Shown one piece after another: positions 15,803-23,917 of a stretch of DNA of 64,000 nucleotides; position 1 is the first letter of the stretch, and every line of letters begins with the position of its first letter. Source of the stretch: Geodermatophilus sabuli. GTDB taxonomy: Bacteria > Actinomycetota > Actinomycetes > Mycobacteriales > Geodermatophilaceae. The position numbers and the translations under genes are program-made. A model generated the notes under the pieces. The model searched no databases, had not been told where the DNA came from, and saw only the letters and a program-made list of their open reading frames with translations. The stretch is from assembly GCF_010686765.1 (NCBI RefSeq), contig NZ_JAAGWF010000019.1, positions 103,995 through 167,994 of the forward strand, written 5' to 3'.

Positions 15803-17515
15803 GTGCCCCGCGCCGCGAAGACCAGCCCCGCCGGGGCGTCCGCCTCCGTCCGTACCCGCCGCCTCCGCGAGGTCGCCAGGGACCTGCTCGGCTTCGAGGA
15901 CTTCCGGCCCGGCCAGGAGGAGGCGATGCAGTCGGTCGTCGGCGGGCGGGACACGCTCGCGGTGTTGCCGTCGGGCGCCGGCAAGTCCGCCGTCTACCAG
16001 GTCGCCGGGCAGCTGACCGACGGGCCGGTGCTCGTCGTCTCCCCGCTCATCGCCCTGCAGCGCGACCAGGTCGACCGGCTCGACGACCTCGACGGGCTCG
16101 ACGGCGAGGCGGCCCAGCTCAACTCCGCCCTCTCGGCCGCGGACCAGCGGGCCGCACTCGAGGGCCTGGCGGACGGAACGGTCCGCTACCTGTTCCTGGC
16201 CCCCGAGCAGCTGGCCAAGCCCGAGGTCGTGGACGCGATCGCCGCCGCGCGCCCGGCGCTGTTCGTCGTCGACGAGGCGCACTGCGTGTCGGCGTGGGGC
16301 CACGACTTCCGCCCCGACTACCTGCGGCTGGGCGCCGTGGTCGAGCAGCTGGGGCACCCGACCGTGCTCGCCCTCACCGCCACCGCCGCCCCGCCGGTCC
16401 GTGCCGAGATCGTCGAGCGGCTGGCGATGCGCGAACCCGTCGTCGTGGTCGCCGGCTTCGACCGGCCGGAGATCCGGCTGGAGGTCGAGCAGCACGCCGA
16501 CGCGCACGGCAAGCAGAAGGCGGTACTCGACCGGGTGCTGGCCCAGATCGGCGAGGGCCACGTGCCGGGGATCGTCTACAGCGCGACCCGGAAGGGCACC
16601 GAGGAGCTCGCGGCCGAGCTGACCGACCGCGGGCTGCGGGCCCGGGCGTACCACGCGGGCCTGCGCAAGGCCGAGCGCGAGGAGACCCAGCAGGCCTTCA
16701 TGGACGACGGGCTGGACGTCGTCGTCGCCACGACCGCCTTCGGCATGGGGATCGACAAGCCCGACACCCGGTTCGTCGTCCACGCCGAGCCGGCCGACTC
16801 CGTGGACAGCTACTACCAGGAGATCGGCCGCGCCGGCCGTGACGGCGAACCGGCGCTGGCCGTGCTCGTCTACCGGCAGGAGGACCTCGGCCTGCGCCGC
16901 TTCTTCGCCGCCGGCGTCCCCGCCGAGGAGGAGCTCCAGCAGGTTGCCGGCCTCGTGAGCGCCGCCGAGGCCGCGGGCCTGGACGACGGCGTCGACGTCC
17001 GGCAGCTGCGCGAGGAGACCGGGCGGGCCGCCACCCCGCTCGCCCGCGACCTCAACCTGCTCGAGCAGGTCTCGGCGGTGGTCCTCGACGAGGAGGGCGC
17101 CGTCCACGCCGCCGACGGCGCGCCGAGCCCGGCCGAGGCGGCCGCGGCCGCCCGTGAGCTGGCCGAGCACCACGAGCAGGTCGACCAGAGCCGGGTGGAG
17201 ATGATGCGCGGCTACGCCGAGACGACCGAGTGCCGGCGGCAGTTCCTGCTCGGCTACTTCGGCGAGCAGCTCGCGCAGCCGTGCGGGAACTGCGACAACT
17301 GCTCGGCCGGGCTGTCCCGGCAGCAGCCGGGCGCGGCGGACGCGGACACCCCGTTCCCGGCGCAGACACCGGTGCAGCACGCCGAGTGGGGGCCGGGGGT
17401 CGTCATGCGGGTCGAGGACGACCGGGTCGTCGTCCTGTTCGAGGAGGTCGGCTACAAGACGCTGGGCGTGGCCGCCGTCGTCGCCAACGACCTGCTGGAG
17501 CGCCGGGACACCTGA
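15803..17515 (+). CDS. recQ: ATP-dependent DNA helicase RecQ
   Basis: A 570-residue superfamily 2, 3'-5' DNA helicase in recombination and fork repair. Motif 0 is FEDFRPGQEEAM; Walker A is LPSGAGKSAVY (residues ~55-65); DEAH box DEAHCVSAWGHDFRPDY includes the RecQ aromatic-rich loop; motif VI is QEIGRAGRDG. The zinc-binding RQC cysteines are in ECRRQFLLGYFGE and CGNCDNC. There is no HRDC domain; instead a C-terminal Trp/Val-rich segment (~500-570, VQHAEWGPGVVMRVEDD) resembles a short SH3-like add-on. GTG 15803 has GGGAG 9 nt upstream; GTG 15797 is an alternative. Confidence 0.93.
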   Translation: MPRAAKTSPAGASASVRTRRLREVARDLLGFEDFRPGQEEAMQSVVGGRDTLAVLPSGAGKSAVYQVAGQLTDGPVLVVSPLIALQRDQVDRLDDLDGLDGEAAQLNSALSAADQRAALEGLADGTVRYLFLAPEQLAKPEVVDAIAAARPALFVVDEAHCVSAWGHDFRPDYLRLGAVVEQLGHPTVLALTATAAPPVRAEIVERLAMREPVVVVAGFDRPEIRLEVEQHADAHGKQKAVLDRVLAQIGEGHVPGIVYSATRKGTEELAAELTDRGLRARAYHAGLRKAEREETQQAFMDDGLDVVVATTAFGMGIDKPDTRFVVHAEPADSVDSYYQEIGRAGRDGEPALAVLVYRQEDLGLRRFFAAGVPAEEELQQVAGLVSAAEAAGLDDGVDVRQLREETGRAATPLARDLNLLEQVSAVVLDEEGAVHAADGAPSPAEAAAAARELAEHHEQVDQSRVEMMRGYAETTECRRQFLLGYFGEQLAQPCGNCDNCSAGLSRQQPGAADADTPFPAQTPVQHAEWGPGVVMRVEDDRVVVLFEEVGYKTLGVAAVVANDLLERRDT

Positions 17516-17575
17516 GGGAGGACCCTGCTGCCCCCACCGCTCGCGGACGCGCGGGGGGCCCCTGCAGCAGGGCCG
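17516..17575 (+). repeat. Dispersed palindromic repeat, copy 1 (forward)
   Basis: It starts right after the recQ stop with GGGAGGACCCTGCTGC and ends GCAGCAGGGCC. The 9-bp arms CCCTGCTGC (17523-17531) and GCAGCAGGG (17564-17572) are perfect, with a CACCGCTCGCGG core. It shares the GGAGGACCC, CCCCACCGCTCGCG and GGGCCCC blocks with copies near 30248, 35836, 46329 and 48104. It may act as a terminator. Confidence 0.65.
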
Positions 17576-17658
17576 GAGCTTGGAGCTGCGGGAGCACGGG
17601 ATCCCGATCATGATCGACCTGGAACCGGACGGACCGGTCCGGCGGGAGGAGTACACGG

Positions 17659-19302
17659 GTGAAGGTCCTCGGCATCAACGCGATCTACCACGACCCGGCG
17701 GCGGCGCTCGTCGTCGACGGCAGGGTCGTGGCCGCCGCGGAGGAAGAGCGCTTCAGCCGCCGCAAGCACGGCAAGCGCCCGCTGCCCTGGAGCGCCTGGG
17801 AGCTGCCGGAGCTGTCCGCCGCGTGGTGCCTGGCCGAGGCGGGGATCCACCCCGAGGAGCTCGACGCCGTCGCCTACTCCTTCGACCCCGCCCTCATGGG
17901 GACGCCGGAGGAGTCGGGTCTGAACGACCCCGGCGACGTGATGCGCAAGATGTACGCGGAGAAGGCGCCCGAGTTCCTCGCCCATGCCCTGCCCGGCCTG
18001 GACCCGGCGAAGGTCCGCTTCGTGAAGCACCACGTGGCGCACGCCGCGTCCGCCGGCCTGGCCGCCCCCACCGCGGACAACTCGGTGCTCGTGCTCGACG
18101 GCCGCGGCGAGGCGCACAGCCACCTCGCCGGCCGCTACGTCGACGGCCAGCTGGAGATCCTGGCCGGCCAGGCGCTCCCCCACTCCCTCGGCCTGCTCTA
18201 CGAGGACCTCACCGACCACCTCGGCTTCCTGCGCAGCAGCGACGAGTTCAAGGTCATGGCGATGGCCTCCTACGGCAAGCCGCGGTTCCTCGGCGAGCTG
18301 TCCGAGCTGGTCGTCGCCACCGAGGACGGCGGCTTCCGGACGCCGGAGATCGACTTCTCCGAGTACGCCCCGCGCCTGACCAAGGGCGACGACTGGACCG
18401 AGGACCACGCCGACCTCGCCGCCAGCGTGCAGCAGCGCGTGGAGGAGGTGCTGCTCGACCTCGCCCGGTGGCTGCACGCGCAGACCGGCGACCGCACGCT
18501 CACCCTCGCCGGTGGCGTCGCGCTCAACTGCGTGGCCAACACCCGCATCTTCGCCGAGACGCCGTTCGAGGACGTGTGGGTGCAGCCGGCCGCGGGCGAC
18601 TCCGGCACCGCCCTGGGCAGCGCGCTGCACGTGGCCCGGGTCCTCGGCGAGCAGACCGAACCGATGCCCGGCGCCGACCTGGGCCGCGGCTGGACCGACG
18701 ACGAGATCGAGCAGTGGCTGCGGGTGGCCGCCATCGACTACGAGCGCCCGCGGGACGTCGCGGACGCCGTCGCCGAGGTGCTGGCGGCCAACGGCATCGT
18801 CGCCTGGTTCCAGGGCCGCAGCGAGTACGGCCCGCGGGCGCTGGGGCGCCGCTCGCTGCTGGCCCACCCCGGCCACGAGGCCAACCTCGAGCGGATGAAC
18901 AACGTGAAGGGCCGCGAGCAGTTCCGCCCGGTCGCCCCCATGGTGCTGGCCGAGCGGGCCCCCGAGATCTTCAGCCGGGGACCGATCCCCTCGCGGTACA
19001 TGCTGTTCGTGCACGACGTCGCCCCGGAGTGGCGCGAGCGGATCCCGACGGTCACCCACGTCGACGGGACGGCGCGGATCCAGACCGTCGACCGCACCGA
19101 GGAGCCACTGGTCGCCCGGATGCTGGAGTGCTTCGAGCGGCGCACCGGCCTGCCGATCGTGGTCAACACCAGCCTGAACACCGCCGGCCGGCCGATGGTC
19201 GACGACCCCCGGGACGCGCTGGAGTGCTTCGGCTCCGCGCCGGTGGACCTGCTGGCCATCGGTCCGTTCGTCGTCCGCCGTCCGCGCTCCACGCTGGGCT
19301 GA
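17659..19302 (+). CDS. NodU/TobZ-family O-carbamoyltransferase
   Basis: A 547-residue, full-length carbamoyltransferase. The N-terminal YrdC-independent Kae1-like half starts VLGINAIYHDPAAALVVDG and has the iron-binding HHVAHAAS (~residues 115-122) and DGRGEAHS; SSDEFKVMAMASYGKP is also typical. The C-terminal domain (~380-545) includes FQGRSEYGPRALGRRSLLA and NTSLNTAGRPMVD. These enzymes move a carbamoyl group from carbamoyl phosphate via carbamoyl-AMP to a hydroxyl on a sugar, antibiotic or Nod factor. No biosynthetic cluster surrounds it, so the acceptor is unknown. The GTG at 17659 has GGAGGAG upstream. Confidence 0.92.
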   Translation: MKVLGINAIYHDPAAALVVDGRVVAAAEEERFSRRKHGKRPLPWSAWELPELSAAWCLAEAGIHPEELDAVAYSFDPALMGTPEESGLNDPGDVMRKMYAEKAPEFLAHALPGLDPAKVRFVKHHVAHAASAGLAAPTADNSVLVLDGRGEAHSHLAGRYVDGQLEILAGQALPHSLGLLYEDLTDHLGFLRSSDEFKVMAMASYGKPRFLGELSELVVATEDGGFRTPEIDFSEYAPRLTKGDDWTEDHADLAASVQQRVEEVLLDLARWLHAQTGDRTLTLAGGVALNCVANTRIFAETPFEDVWVQPAAGDSGTALGSALHVARVLGEQTEPMPGADLGRGWTDDEIEQWLRVAAIDYERPRDVADAVAEVLAANGIVAWFQGRSEYGPRALGRRSLLAHPGHEANLERMNNVKGREQFRPVAPMVLAERAPEIFSRGPIPSRYMLFVHDVAPEWRERIPTVTHVDGTARIQTVDRTEEPLVARMLECFERRTGLPIVVNTSLNTAGRPMVDDPRDALECFGSAPVDLLAIGPFVVRRPRSTLG

Positions 19303-19400
19303 ACCCCGCGGCGGGCCGGCTGCGGGCCCGGCGGGTGGCCGCGGCCGCCCCGGGGCAGGTGACGGTTCGGCAACGGTCGTCCCCCGAACGGGGCAACACC

Positions 19401-19426
19401 GTTACGCGCCGACGACCTGGGGTATT
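19401..19426 (+). promoter_or_regulatory. Possible stress sigma (SigB/SigF-type) promoter
   Basis: GTTAC at 19401 and GGGTAT at 19420-19425 are separated by about 15 bp, close to the actinobacterial general-stress sigma consensus (GTTT, N14-16, GGGTA). It lies 57 bp before the DUF4383 ATG, in a 180-bp gap with no other recognisable feature. Confidence 0.4.
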
Positions 19427-19482
19427 CCGGGTGTGGAGCGTCCAGAACAGGGCGCGCCGCGAACCCCACTGGGAGGACCCCC

Positions 19483-19950
19483 ATGTCCGCAGCTTCGAAC
19501 CGCACCGGTGCCGGCCGGGGAGCCATGACCTGGCCTCAGATGCTGGCCCTGGCCGTCGGGGCCGTCTACCTGCTCATCGGCATCATCGGATTCTTCATCA
19601 CCGGCTTCGAGAACTTCTTCGGCAACGAGGCCGGGACGCCGCACCACGTCGACGCCAACCTGCTCGGGTTCATGATCAACCCGATGCACAACGTCGTGCA
19701 CATCCTCATCGGCGTGGCCGGGCTCGCCCTGGCCCGCACGCTGAGCGGGGCCCGCACCTACGGCTGGCTGCTGGCGGTCGGCTACGGCGCCGCGTTCCTG
19801 TACGGCCTGTTCGCCGTCGGCAAGGAGTGGGACTTCCTCAACCTGAACTGGGCCGACAACATCCTGCACCTGCTGACCGCCGTCGTCGGTCTGGTCATCG
19901 CGCTGGGGCCGGTCCGCACCGCAGTCGGCGGGCGCACCGACCGGGTCTGA
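19483..19950 (+). CDS. DUF4383 membrane protein
   Basis: A 155-residue membrane protein of the actinobacterial DUF4383 family (function unknown). Four helices lie at ~19-42, 60-84, 92-113 and 125-147. The family HNVVHILIGVAGL (residues ~70-82) and NILHLLTAVVGL (~127-138) motifs are both present, each carrying a conserved His. The ATG at 19483 is preceded by GGGAGGA. A stress-type promoter-like pair is seen at 19401-19426 and a perfect 15-bp terminator stem follows, so it is its own unit. Confidence 0.9.
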   Translation: MSAASNRTGAGRGAMTWPQMLALAVGAVYLLIGIIGFFITGFENFFGNEAGTPHHVDANLLGFMINPMHNVVHILIGVAGLALARTLSGARTYGWLLAVGYGAAFLYGLFAVGKEWDFLNLNWADNILHLLTAVVGLVIALGPVRTAVGGRTDRV

Positions 19951-19984
19951 GCACCCGCCGGGTCTGCGCACCCGCCGCACCTCC

Positions 19985-20018
19985 GACCGCCCGGACACCG
20001 CCTGGTGTCCGGGCGGTC
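19985..20018. terminator. Perfect 15-bp stem terminator
   Basis: GACCGCCCGGACACC (19985-19999) is fully complementary to 20004-20018, with a GCCT loop. It sits between the DUF4383 gene and the acyl-CoA dehydrogenase gene. Confidence 0.8.
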
Positions 20019-20070
20019 GTGTGTCTACGCGGCCGCGCGCCGGGCCCTGGCCGGGCGCTAGCGTCCGGGC

Positions 20071-21282
20071 ATGGACTTCACCCTCTCCGCCAGGGCCGAG
20101 GACGTCTGCGGCCGGATGTGGGACTTCATGCGCGAGCAGGTCTTCCCCGCCGAGCCGGTGTACGACGCCTGGCGGGCCGCGCGGGGTCACGACGACCACG
20201 GGCACCCGCCGGTCCTGGAGGAGCTGAAGGCGGAGGCGCGCGAGCGCGGGCTGTGGAACCTCTTCCACCACGAGCTCGGCGGGCTCTCCAACCTCGAGTA
20301 CGCGTCGGTCGCGGAGATCATGGGCTGGTCGCCGACCATCGCACCGGAGGCGACCAACAGCGGCGCGCCTGACACGGGCAACATGGAGACGCTCATGCTC
20401 TTCGGCACCGGCGAGCAGAAGTCGAGCTGGCTCGAGCCGCTGCTCGCCGGTGAGATCCGGTCCGGGTTCGCCATGACCGAGCCGGACGTCGCCTCCTCCG
20501 ACGCCCGCAACATCCAGACGTCGATCGTCCGCGACGGCGACGAGTACGTGATCAACGGCCGCAAGTGGTGGACCACCGGCGCGGCCGACGAGCGCTGCCA
20601 GGTCTTCATCGTCATGGGCAAGACCGACCCCGGGGGCGCGCCGCACCGGCAGCAGTCGATGGTGCTGGTCCCCCGCGACACCCCCGGCCTGGAGATCGTC
20701 CGGCACCTGCCGGTGTTCGGGTACCAGGACCAGCACGGGCACTCGGAGCTGCGGTTCACCGACGTCCGCGTGCCGGTGACCAACATCCTGTCCGGCGAGG
20801 GCGACGGCTTCATGATCGCCCAGGCCCGCCTGGGCCCGGGTCGCATCCACCACTGCATGCGCGCCATCGGCATGGCCGAGCGGGCGCTGGCGCTGATGGT
20901 GGCGCGGGCGCGGGAGCGGGTGGCGTTCGGCCGTCCCCTGGCCGACCAGGGCACCGTCCGCGAGAGCATCGCGCTCTCGCGGATCGAGATCGACCAGGTG
21001 CGCCTCTACGTGCTCAAGACCGCGGACCTGATCGACCGGTTCGGCGCCAAGGGCGCCCGCACCGAGATCTCGGCGATCAAGGTGGCCGCCCCGAAGGTGG
21101 CACTCGACGTCATCGACCGCGCCATCCAGCTGCACGGCGGGGCCGGGGTCAGCAACGACACCGTCCTGGCCCGGTTCTACGCCAGCGCCCGCACGCTGCG
21201 CATCGTCGACGGCCCCGACGCGGTGCACGTCCGCGGGGTCGCCAAGGAGGAACTCGCCCGCGAGCGCCCCTTCACCGGCTGA
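20071..21282 (+). CDS. Acyl-CoA dehydrogenase family protein
   Basis: A 403-residue FAD enzyme. The N-terminal helical domain spans ~1-125, the FAD-binding middle strand has [17 protein letters not shown] (~residues 134-150) and [13 protein letters not shown], and the C-terminal helices carry [13 protein letters not shown] and [30 protein letters not shown] before the flavin site marks the ACAD10/11-like branch, known to act on long or 4-hydroxy acyl-CoAs. Substrate here is unknown. It stands alone. The ATG is at 20071 with no strong ribosome-binding site. Confidence 0.9.
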   Translation: MDFTLSARAEDVCGRMWDFMREQVFPAEPVYDAWRAARGHDDHGHPPVLEELKAEARERGLWNLFHHELGGLSNLEYASVAEIMGWSPTIAPEATNSGAPDTGNMETLMLFGTGEQKSSWLEPLLAGEIRSGFAMTEPDVASSDARNIQTSIVRDGDEYVINGRKWWTTGAADERCQVFIVMGKTDPGGAPHRQQSMVLVPRDTPGLEIVRHLPVFGYQDQHGHSELRFTDVRVPVTNILSGEGDGFMIAQARLGPGRIHHCMRAIGMAERALALMVARARERVAFGRPLADQGTVRESIALSRIEIDQVRLYVLKTADLIDRFGAKGARTEISAIKVAAPKVALDVIDRAIQLHGGAGVSNDTVLARFYASARTLRIVDGPDAVHVRGVAKEELARERPFTG

Positions 21283-21310
21283 AGAAGGACCCCACTCCCC
21301 CCTCGCACGC
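21283..21310 (+). repeat. Dispersed palindromic repeat, partial copy
   Basis: GAAGAAGGACCCC directly after the acyl-CoA dehydrogenase stop, then CTCCCCCCTCGCACGC, matches the left half of the repeat family; the right half is missing. Next to it ACGCCAGGG (21307-21315) and CCCTGGCGT (21353-21361) form a perfect 9-bp inverted repeat 31 bp before the sigma-factor GTG. Confidence 0.45.
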
Positions 21311-21391
21311 CAGGGTCACGATCGGGTCACGACGGCGTTCGTCCCCCCGCTCCCCTGGCGTCATAGGGGGTGAGGAACGGGGGGAGATCCA

Positions 21392-21904
21392 GTGGCAGCA
21401 CGCGACGAGGCGGCCTTCGAAGCGTTCGTGGCCGCGCGGTCGGGCGACCTGCTGCGCACCGCCGTGCTGCTGACCCGCGACCCCGGGCACGCCGAGGACC
21501 TGGTGCAGACCGCGCTGGTCACGGCCTACCGACGCTGGTCCCGCATCGACGCGGCCGACCCCTACCCCTACGTCCGGCGGGTCCTGGTCACCAGCGCCGC
21601 GAGCTGGTGGCGGCTGCGGACGACGCAGGAGATCGTCGCGCTGCCCCCGCACGACCCGGCCGGCCCGGACGCCACCGAGGACGTCGCCGAGCGGGAGCTG
21701 GTCGCCGACGCGCTGGCCACGCTGCCGCCGCGCATGCGGGCCGTGCTCGTCCTCCGCTACGCCGAGGACCTCAGCGAGGCGGCCACGGCCGAGACGCTGG
21801 GTTGCTCGGTCCACACCGTGCGCAGCCAGACCGTCCGCGGCCTGGCCCGCCTGCGGGTGCTGCTCGCCGATCCCGCCCCGGCGGCCCTGCTCGAGGAGTG
21901 CTGA
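21392..21904 (+). CDS. SigE-family ECF sigma factor
   Basis: A 170-residue sigma-70 family factor of the Streptomyces SigE-type ECF group. Region 2 (~8-75): FVAARSGDLLRTAVLLTRDPGHAEDLVQTALVTAYRRW-type helices with the DLVQTAL core. Region 4 (~105-155): LPPRMRAVLVLRYAEDLSE, then AATAETLGCSVHTVRSQTVRGLARL as the -35 recognition helices. GTG 21392 follows GGGGGGAG. The downstream membrane protein starts 2 nt after its stop, so that protein may be its partner. Stimulus unknown. Confidence 0.92.
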   Translation: MAARDEAAFEAFVAARSGDLLRTAVLLTRDPGHAEDLVQTALVTAYRRWSRIDAADPYPYVRRVLVTSAASWWRLRTTQEIVALPPHDPAGPDATEDVAERELVADALATLPPRMRAVLVLRYAEDLSEAATAETLGCSVHTVRSQTVRGLARLRVLLADPAPAALLEEC

Positions 21905-21905
21905 C

Positions 21906-23300
21906 ATGGCCCTGCCCGAACTCGAGACCCGGCTGCGGAACGGCTTGCAGGCCCGTGCCGCACAGGCGCCGCCGGCCCCGCGGGACCTGGCCGCCCGCGT
22001 CCGGCAGCGGGCCCGGCAGCAGCGGCGTGCCCGGCTCGCCGTGGCGGGGGCGGGGCTGGCCGCCGCGCTGGTGCTCGTCGGGGTGCCGGTGATCGGCTCC
22101 AACCTCGCCACCAGCGGCTCGGGGGAGGTGGCCCGCCCCTCGGAACGGCCGCCGCTGGCCCCTCGGCCCACGCTCTACGACGTCCCGACGCGGGGCTCCC
22201 TGGCAGGGGACGACGAGTGGCTGGCGGACGTGGCCGCCCGGAGCTGGCTGCCCGACGACGCCGCGACACTCCCCCCGGGGGTGGAGCTGCCCGATCCGCC
22301 GGTGGCCGACCGGCGGGTGGCCTTCGCCGGCGACACCCCCGGCGGGCGGGTGGCGCTGGTCCTCGGCCGGCTGGCGGACTCCCGGCTCGTGCAGGCCTGG
22401 TTCACCGGCCCGGCAGGCGCCGAGCCGGGCGAGATGAGCCTGGCCGGGACCTCCGACGCGCCGCGCTTCGAGCCGACCGCCCTGTGGGACGCCGTCGGCG
22501 ACGAGGCGCTGCTGGTGGTCGTCGGCCTGCCCGGGGACGAGGTGGAGGTGCTCACCGGCCGCACGGTGTCCGCCGACGGCACGACCGAGCCGGAGACCAC
22601 GTCCGTCGCCATGACCGACGGGGCCGGTGCGCTGCTCGTCGACCTGCCGGCCGCGTGGCCCGGCACCACCGGGGTCTCCGTGCGGCGCGCGGGCCAGACG
22701 CAGCCACTGTTCCCGCGCACGCAGACCACCGACGAGCTGGACGCCCGCACCGAGCAGCCGGTCGGCCTGGCCGATCCCCGCGGGCTGGCCACGAGCGTCG
22801 ACGCGGCGCAGCTGCAGTGGGCGGCCCGGTCGCTGCTCGCCGTCTACGGCCGGCCGGCGGAGGCGCTGCACCCGACGATCCTGGCGGCCGGGCCGGTCGC
22901 GGGGGGCTCCGGCAGCTCAGCGGTGCTGCTCGGCGTCACCTTCCCGTCCGGTGCGACGGCCACCCTGCTGCTCGGCTACCGACTGGGCGACGGGCCGGAC
23001 GGCGCCACGACGAGCTCGCTGACCCACGACGACCCGGCACCGGCCGGGACGGCGCTGCTCGACCGGGTCGTGACCGTCGTCGCGGCGGGCGCCGCGGCGG
23101 TCAGCGGCCCCGCGGCGGGCCGGTCGGCGGAGGTCCTCCGCGCCGACGGCAGCGTGCTGACGACCATCCCGCTGGTGGCCGGCGGCGGGGTCGGCAGCCT
23201 CGCCGACCCCGGTCCCGACCTCGACGCGGCGTCCGTGCGGATCCGCGACGGCTCGGGCTCGGTGCTGGCAGAGGCACCGGCGACCGTGGTGTCCGAGTGA
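21906..23300 (+). CDS. Single-pass membrane protein linked to the SigE-family sigma factor
   Basis: A 464-residue protein with a short cytosolic N-terminus (~1-41, Arg-rich), one helix at ~43-64 (LAVAGAGLAAALVLVGVPVIG), and a large outside domain rich in Val/Thr/Gly and beta strands. It starts 2 nt after the sigma gene. The position and topology fit an anti-sigma or sensor partner, but no zinc HxxxCxxC or ASD signature is seen, so this is inference from context only. No recognised domain in the exported half. It is followed by an overlapping GTGA that could start a 62-residue open frame, not accepted here. Confidence 0.8.
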   Translation: MALPELETRLRNGLQARAAQAPPAPRDLAARVRQRARQQRRARLAVAGAGLAAALVLVGVPVIGSNLATSGSGEVARPSERPPLAPRPTLYDVPTRGSLAGDDEWLADVAARSWLPDDAATLPPGVELPDPPVADRRVAFAGDTPGGRVALVLGRLADSRLVQAWFTGPAGAEPGEMSLAGTSDAPRFEPTALWDAVGDEALLVVVGLPGDEVEVLTGRTVSADGTTEPETTSVAMTDGAGALLVDLPAAWPGTTGVSVRRAGQTQPLFPRTQTTDELDARTEQPVGLADPRGLATSVDAAQLQWAARSLLAVYGRPAEALHPTILAAGPVAGGSGSSAVLLGVTFPSGATATLLLGYRLGDGPDGATTSSLTHDDPAPAGTALLDRVVTVVAAGAAAVSGPAAGRSAEVLRADGSVLTTIPLVAGGGVGSLADPGPDLDAASVRIRDGSGSVLAEAPATVVSE

Positions 23301-23371
23301 CCGAGCCGCCGTCGGTCATCGCGATGCGGCAGCTGGCCGCCGAGGCGCGGACGCGGCGGCCAGAGCGGTGG

Positions 23372-23578
23372 TCAGGCGCGGGTGGCCCGCCGGTACAGCA
23401 CCGCCGCGACCCCCGCCAGGACGACGCCGAGGAACAGCTGGGCGCCGCCGACGACCGCCTGGTCGCTGGCGAACCAGGTGGGTGAGGAGAACAGCAGGAC
23501 AGCGGCCACGCCCGCGAGGAGGAGCGCGACCAGCCGCTCGCGGCGCGCCGCCCGCCCCGCCGGCTCCGGAGAGGTCAC
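23372..23578 (-). CDS. Small two-helix membrane protein
   Basis: A 68-residue protein with helices at ~16-32 (VALLLAGVAAVLLF) and ~44-62 (AQLFLGVVLAGVAAVLYRR) after a charged N-terminus. No family recognised. It points away from the ArsR promoter, 22 bp from the arsR operator, so its own promoter must overlap that region. Confidence 0.6.
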   Translation of the reverse strand: MTSPEPAGRAARRERLVALLLAGVAAVLLFSSPTWFASDQAVVGGAQLFLGVVLAGVAAVLYRRATRA

Positions 23579-23595
23579 ACGGCGACCCTAGGCCC

Positions 23596-23625
23596 TTGTC
23601 AGGCAAGTGCTCACTTGCCTATGGT
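23596..23625 (+). promoter_or_regulatory. ArsR-type operator inside the arsR promoter
   Basis: AGGCAAGTG (23601-23609) and CACTTGCCT (23612-23620) form a perfect palindrome with a CT centre. TTGTCA (23596-23601) and TATGGT (23620-23625) read as -35 and -10 with 18-bp spacing, so the operator fills the spacer. Transcription would begin near the GTG at 23632, giving an almost leaderless mRNA. Repressor binding should block polymerase. Confidence 0.7.
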
Positions 23626-23631
23626 GGCCCC

Positions 23632-23907
23632 GTGGGCGACGTGTTCAAGGCCCTCGCGGACCCGACCCGGCGCGCGATCCTCGACGAGCTCCAGGAACGG
23701 AACGGCCAGACCCTGTTCGAGCTGTGCACCCGGCTGATCAGCCAGCACGGGTCCACCTCGTCCCGGCAGGCCGTCTCCCAGCACCTGGGCGTGCTCGAGG
23801 ACGCCGGCCTGGTGCGGACCCGCCGCGAGGGTCGCTACAAGTTCCACGACCTGGACACCACGCCCCTCCGGACCATCACCGACCGGTGGCAGCTGCCCAC
23901 CGGATGA
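23632..23907 (+). CDS. ArsR-family transcriptional regulator
   Basis: A 91-residue winged helix repressor: FKALADPTRRAILDELQ (residues 5-21), LFELCTRL, SSRQAVSQHLGVLEDAGLVRTRREGRYKFHDL with recognition helix and wing. There are no Cys pairs typical of metal-sensing ArsR; the one Cys (ELCTRL) is isolated, so it likely senses something other than arsenic or cadmium. The GTG start lies 11 nt after a perfect operator palindrome. It is followed 10 nt later by a VOC protein, and arsR-VOC pairs of this kind often handle small organic substrates or antibiotics. Confidence 0.9.
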   Translation: MGDVFKALADPTRRAILDELQERNGQTLFELCTRLISQHGSTSSRQAVSQHLGVLEDAGLVRTRREGRYKFHDLDTTPLRTITDRWQLPTG

Positions 23908-23917
23908 GGAGGACCCC

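Noticed and set aside
23297..23485. 62-residue open frame starting in a GTGA overlap after the sigma-linked membrane protein
   Set aside because: The overlap is tempting as a third operon gene, but the peptide has no family features, runs into the antisense small membrane protein, and turns Arg/Asp/Gly-rich like a shadow frame.
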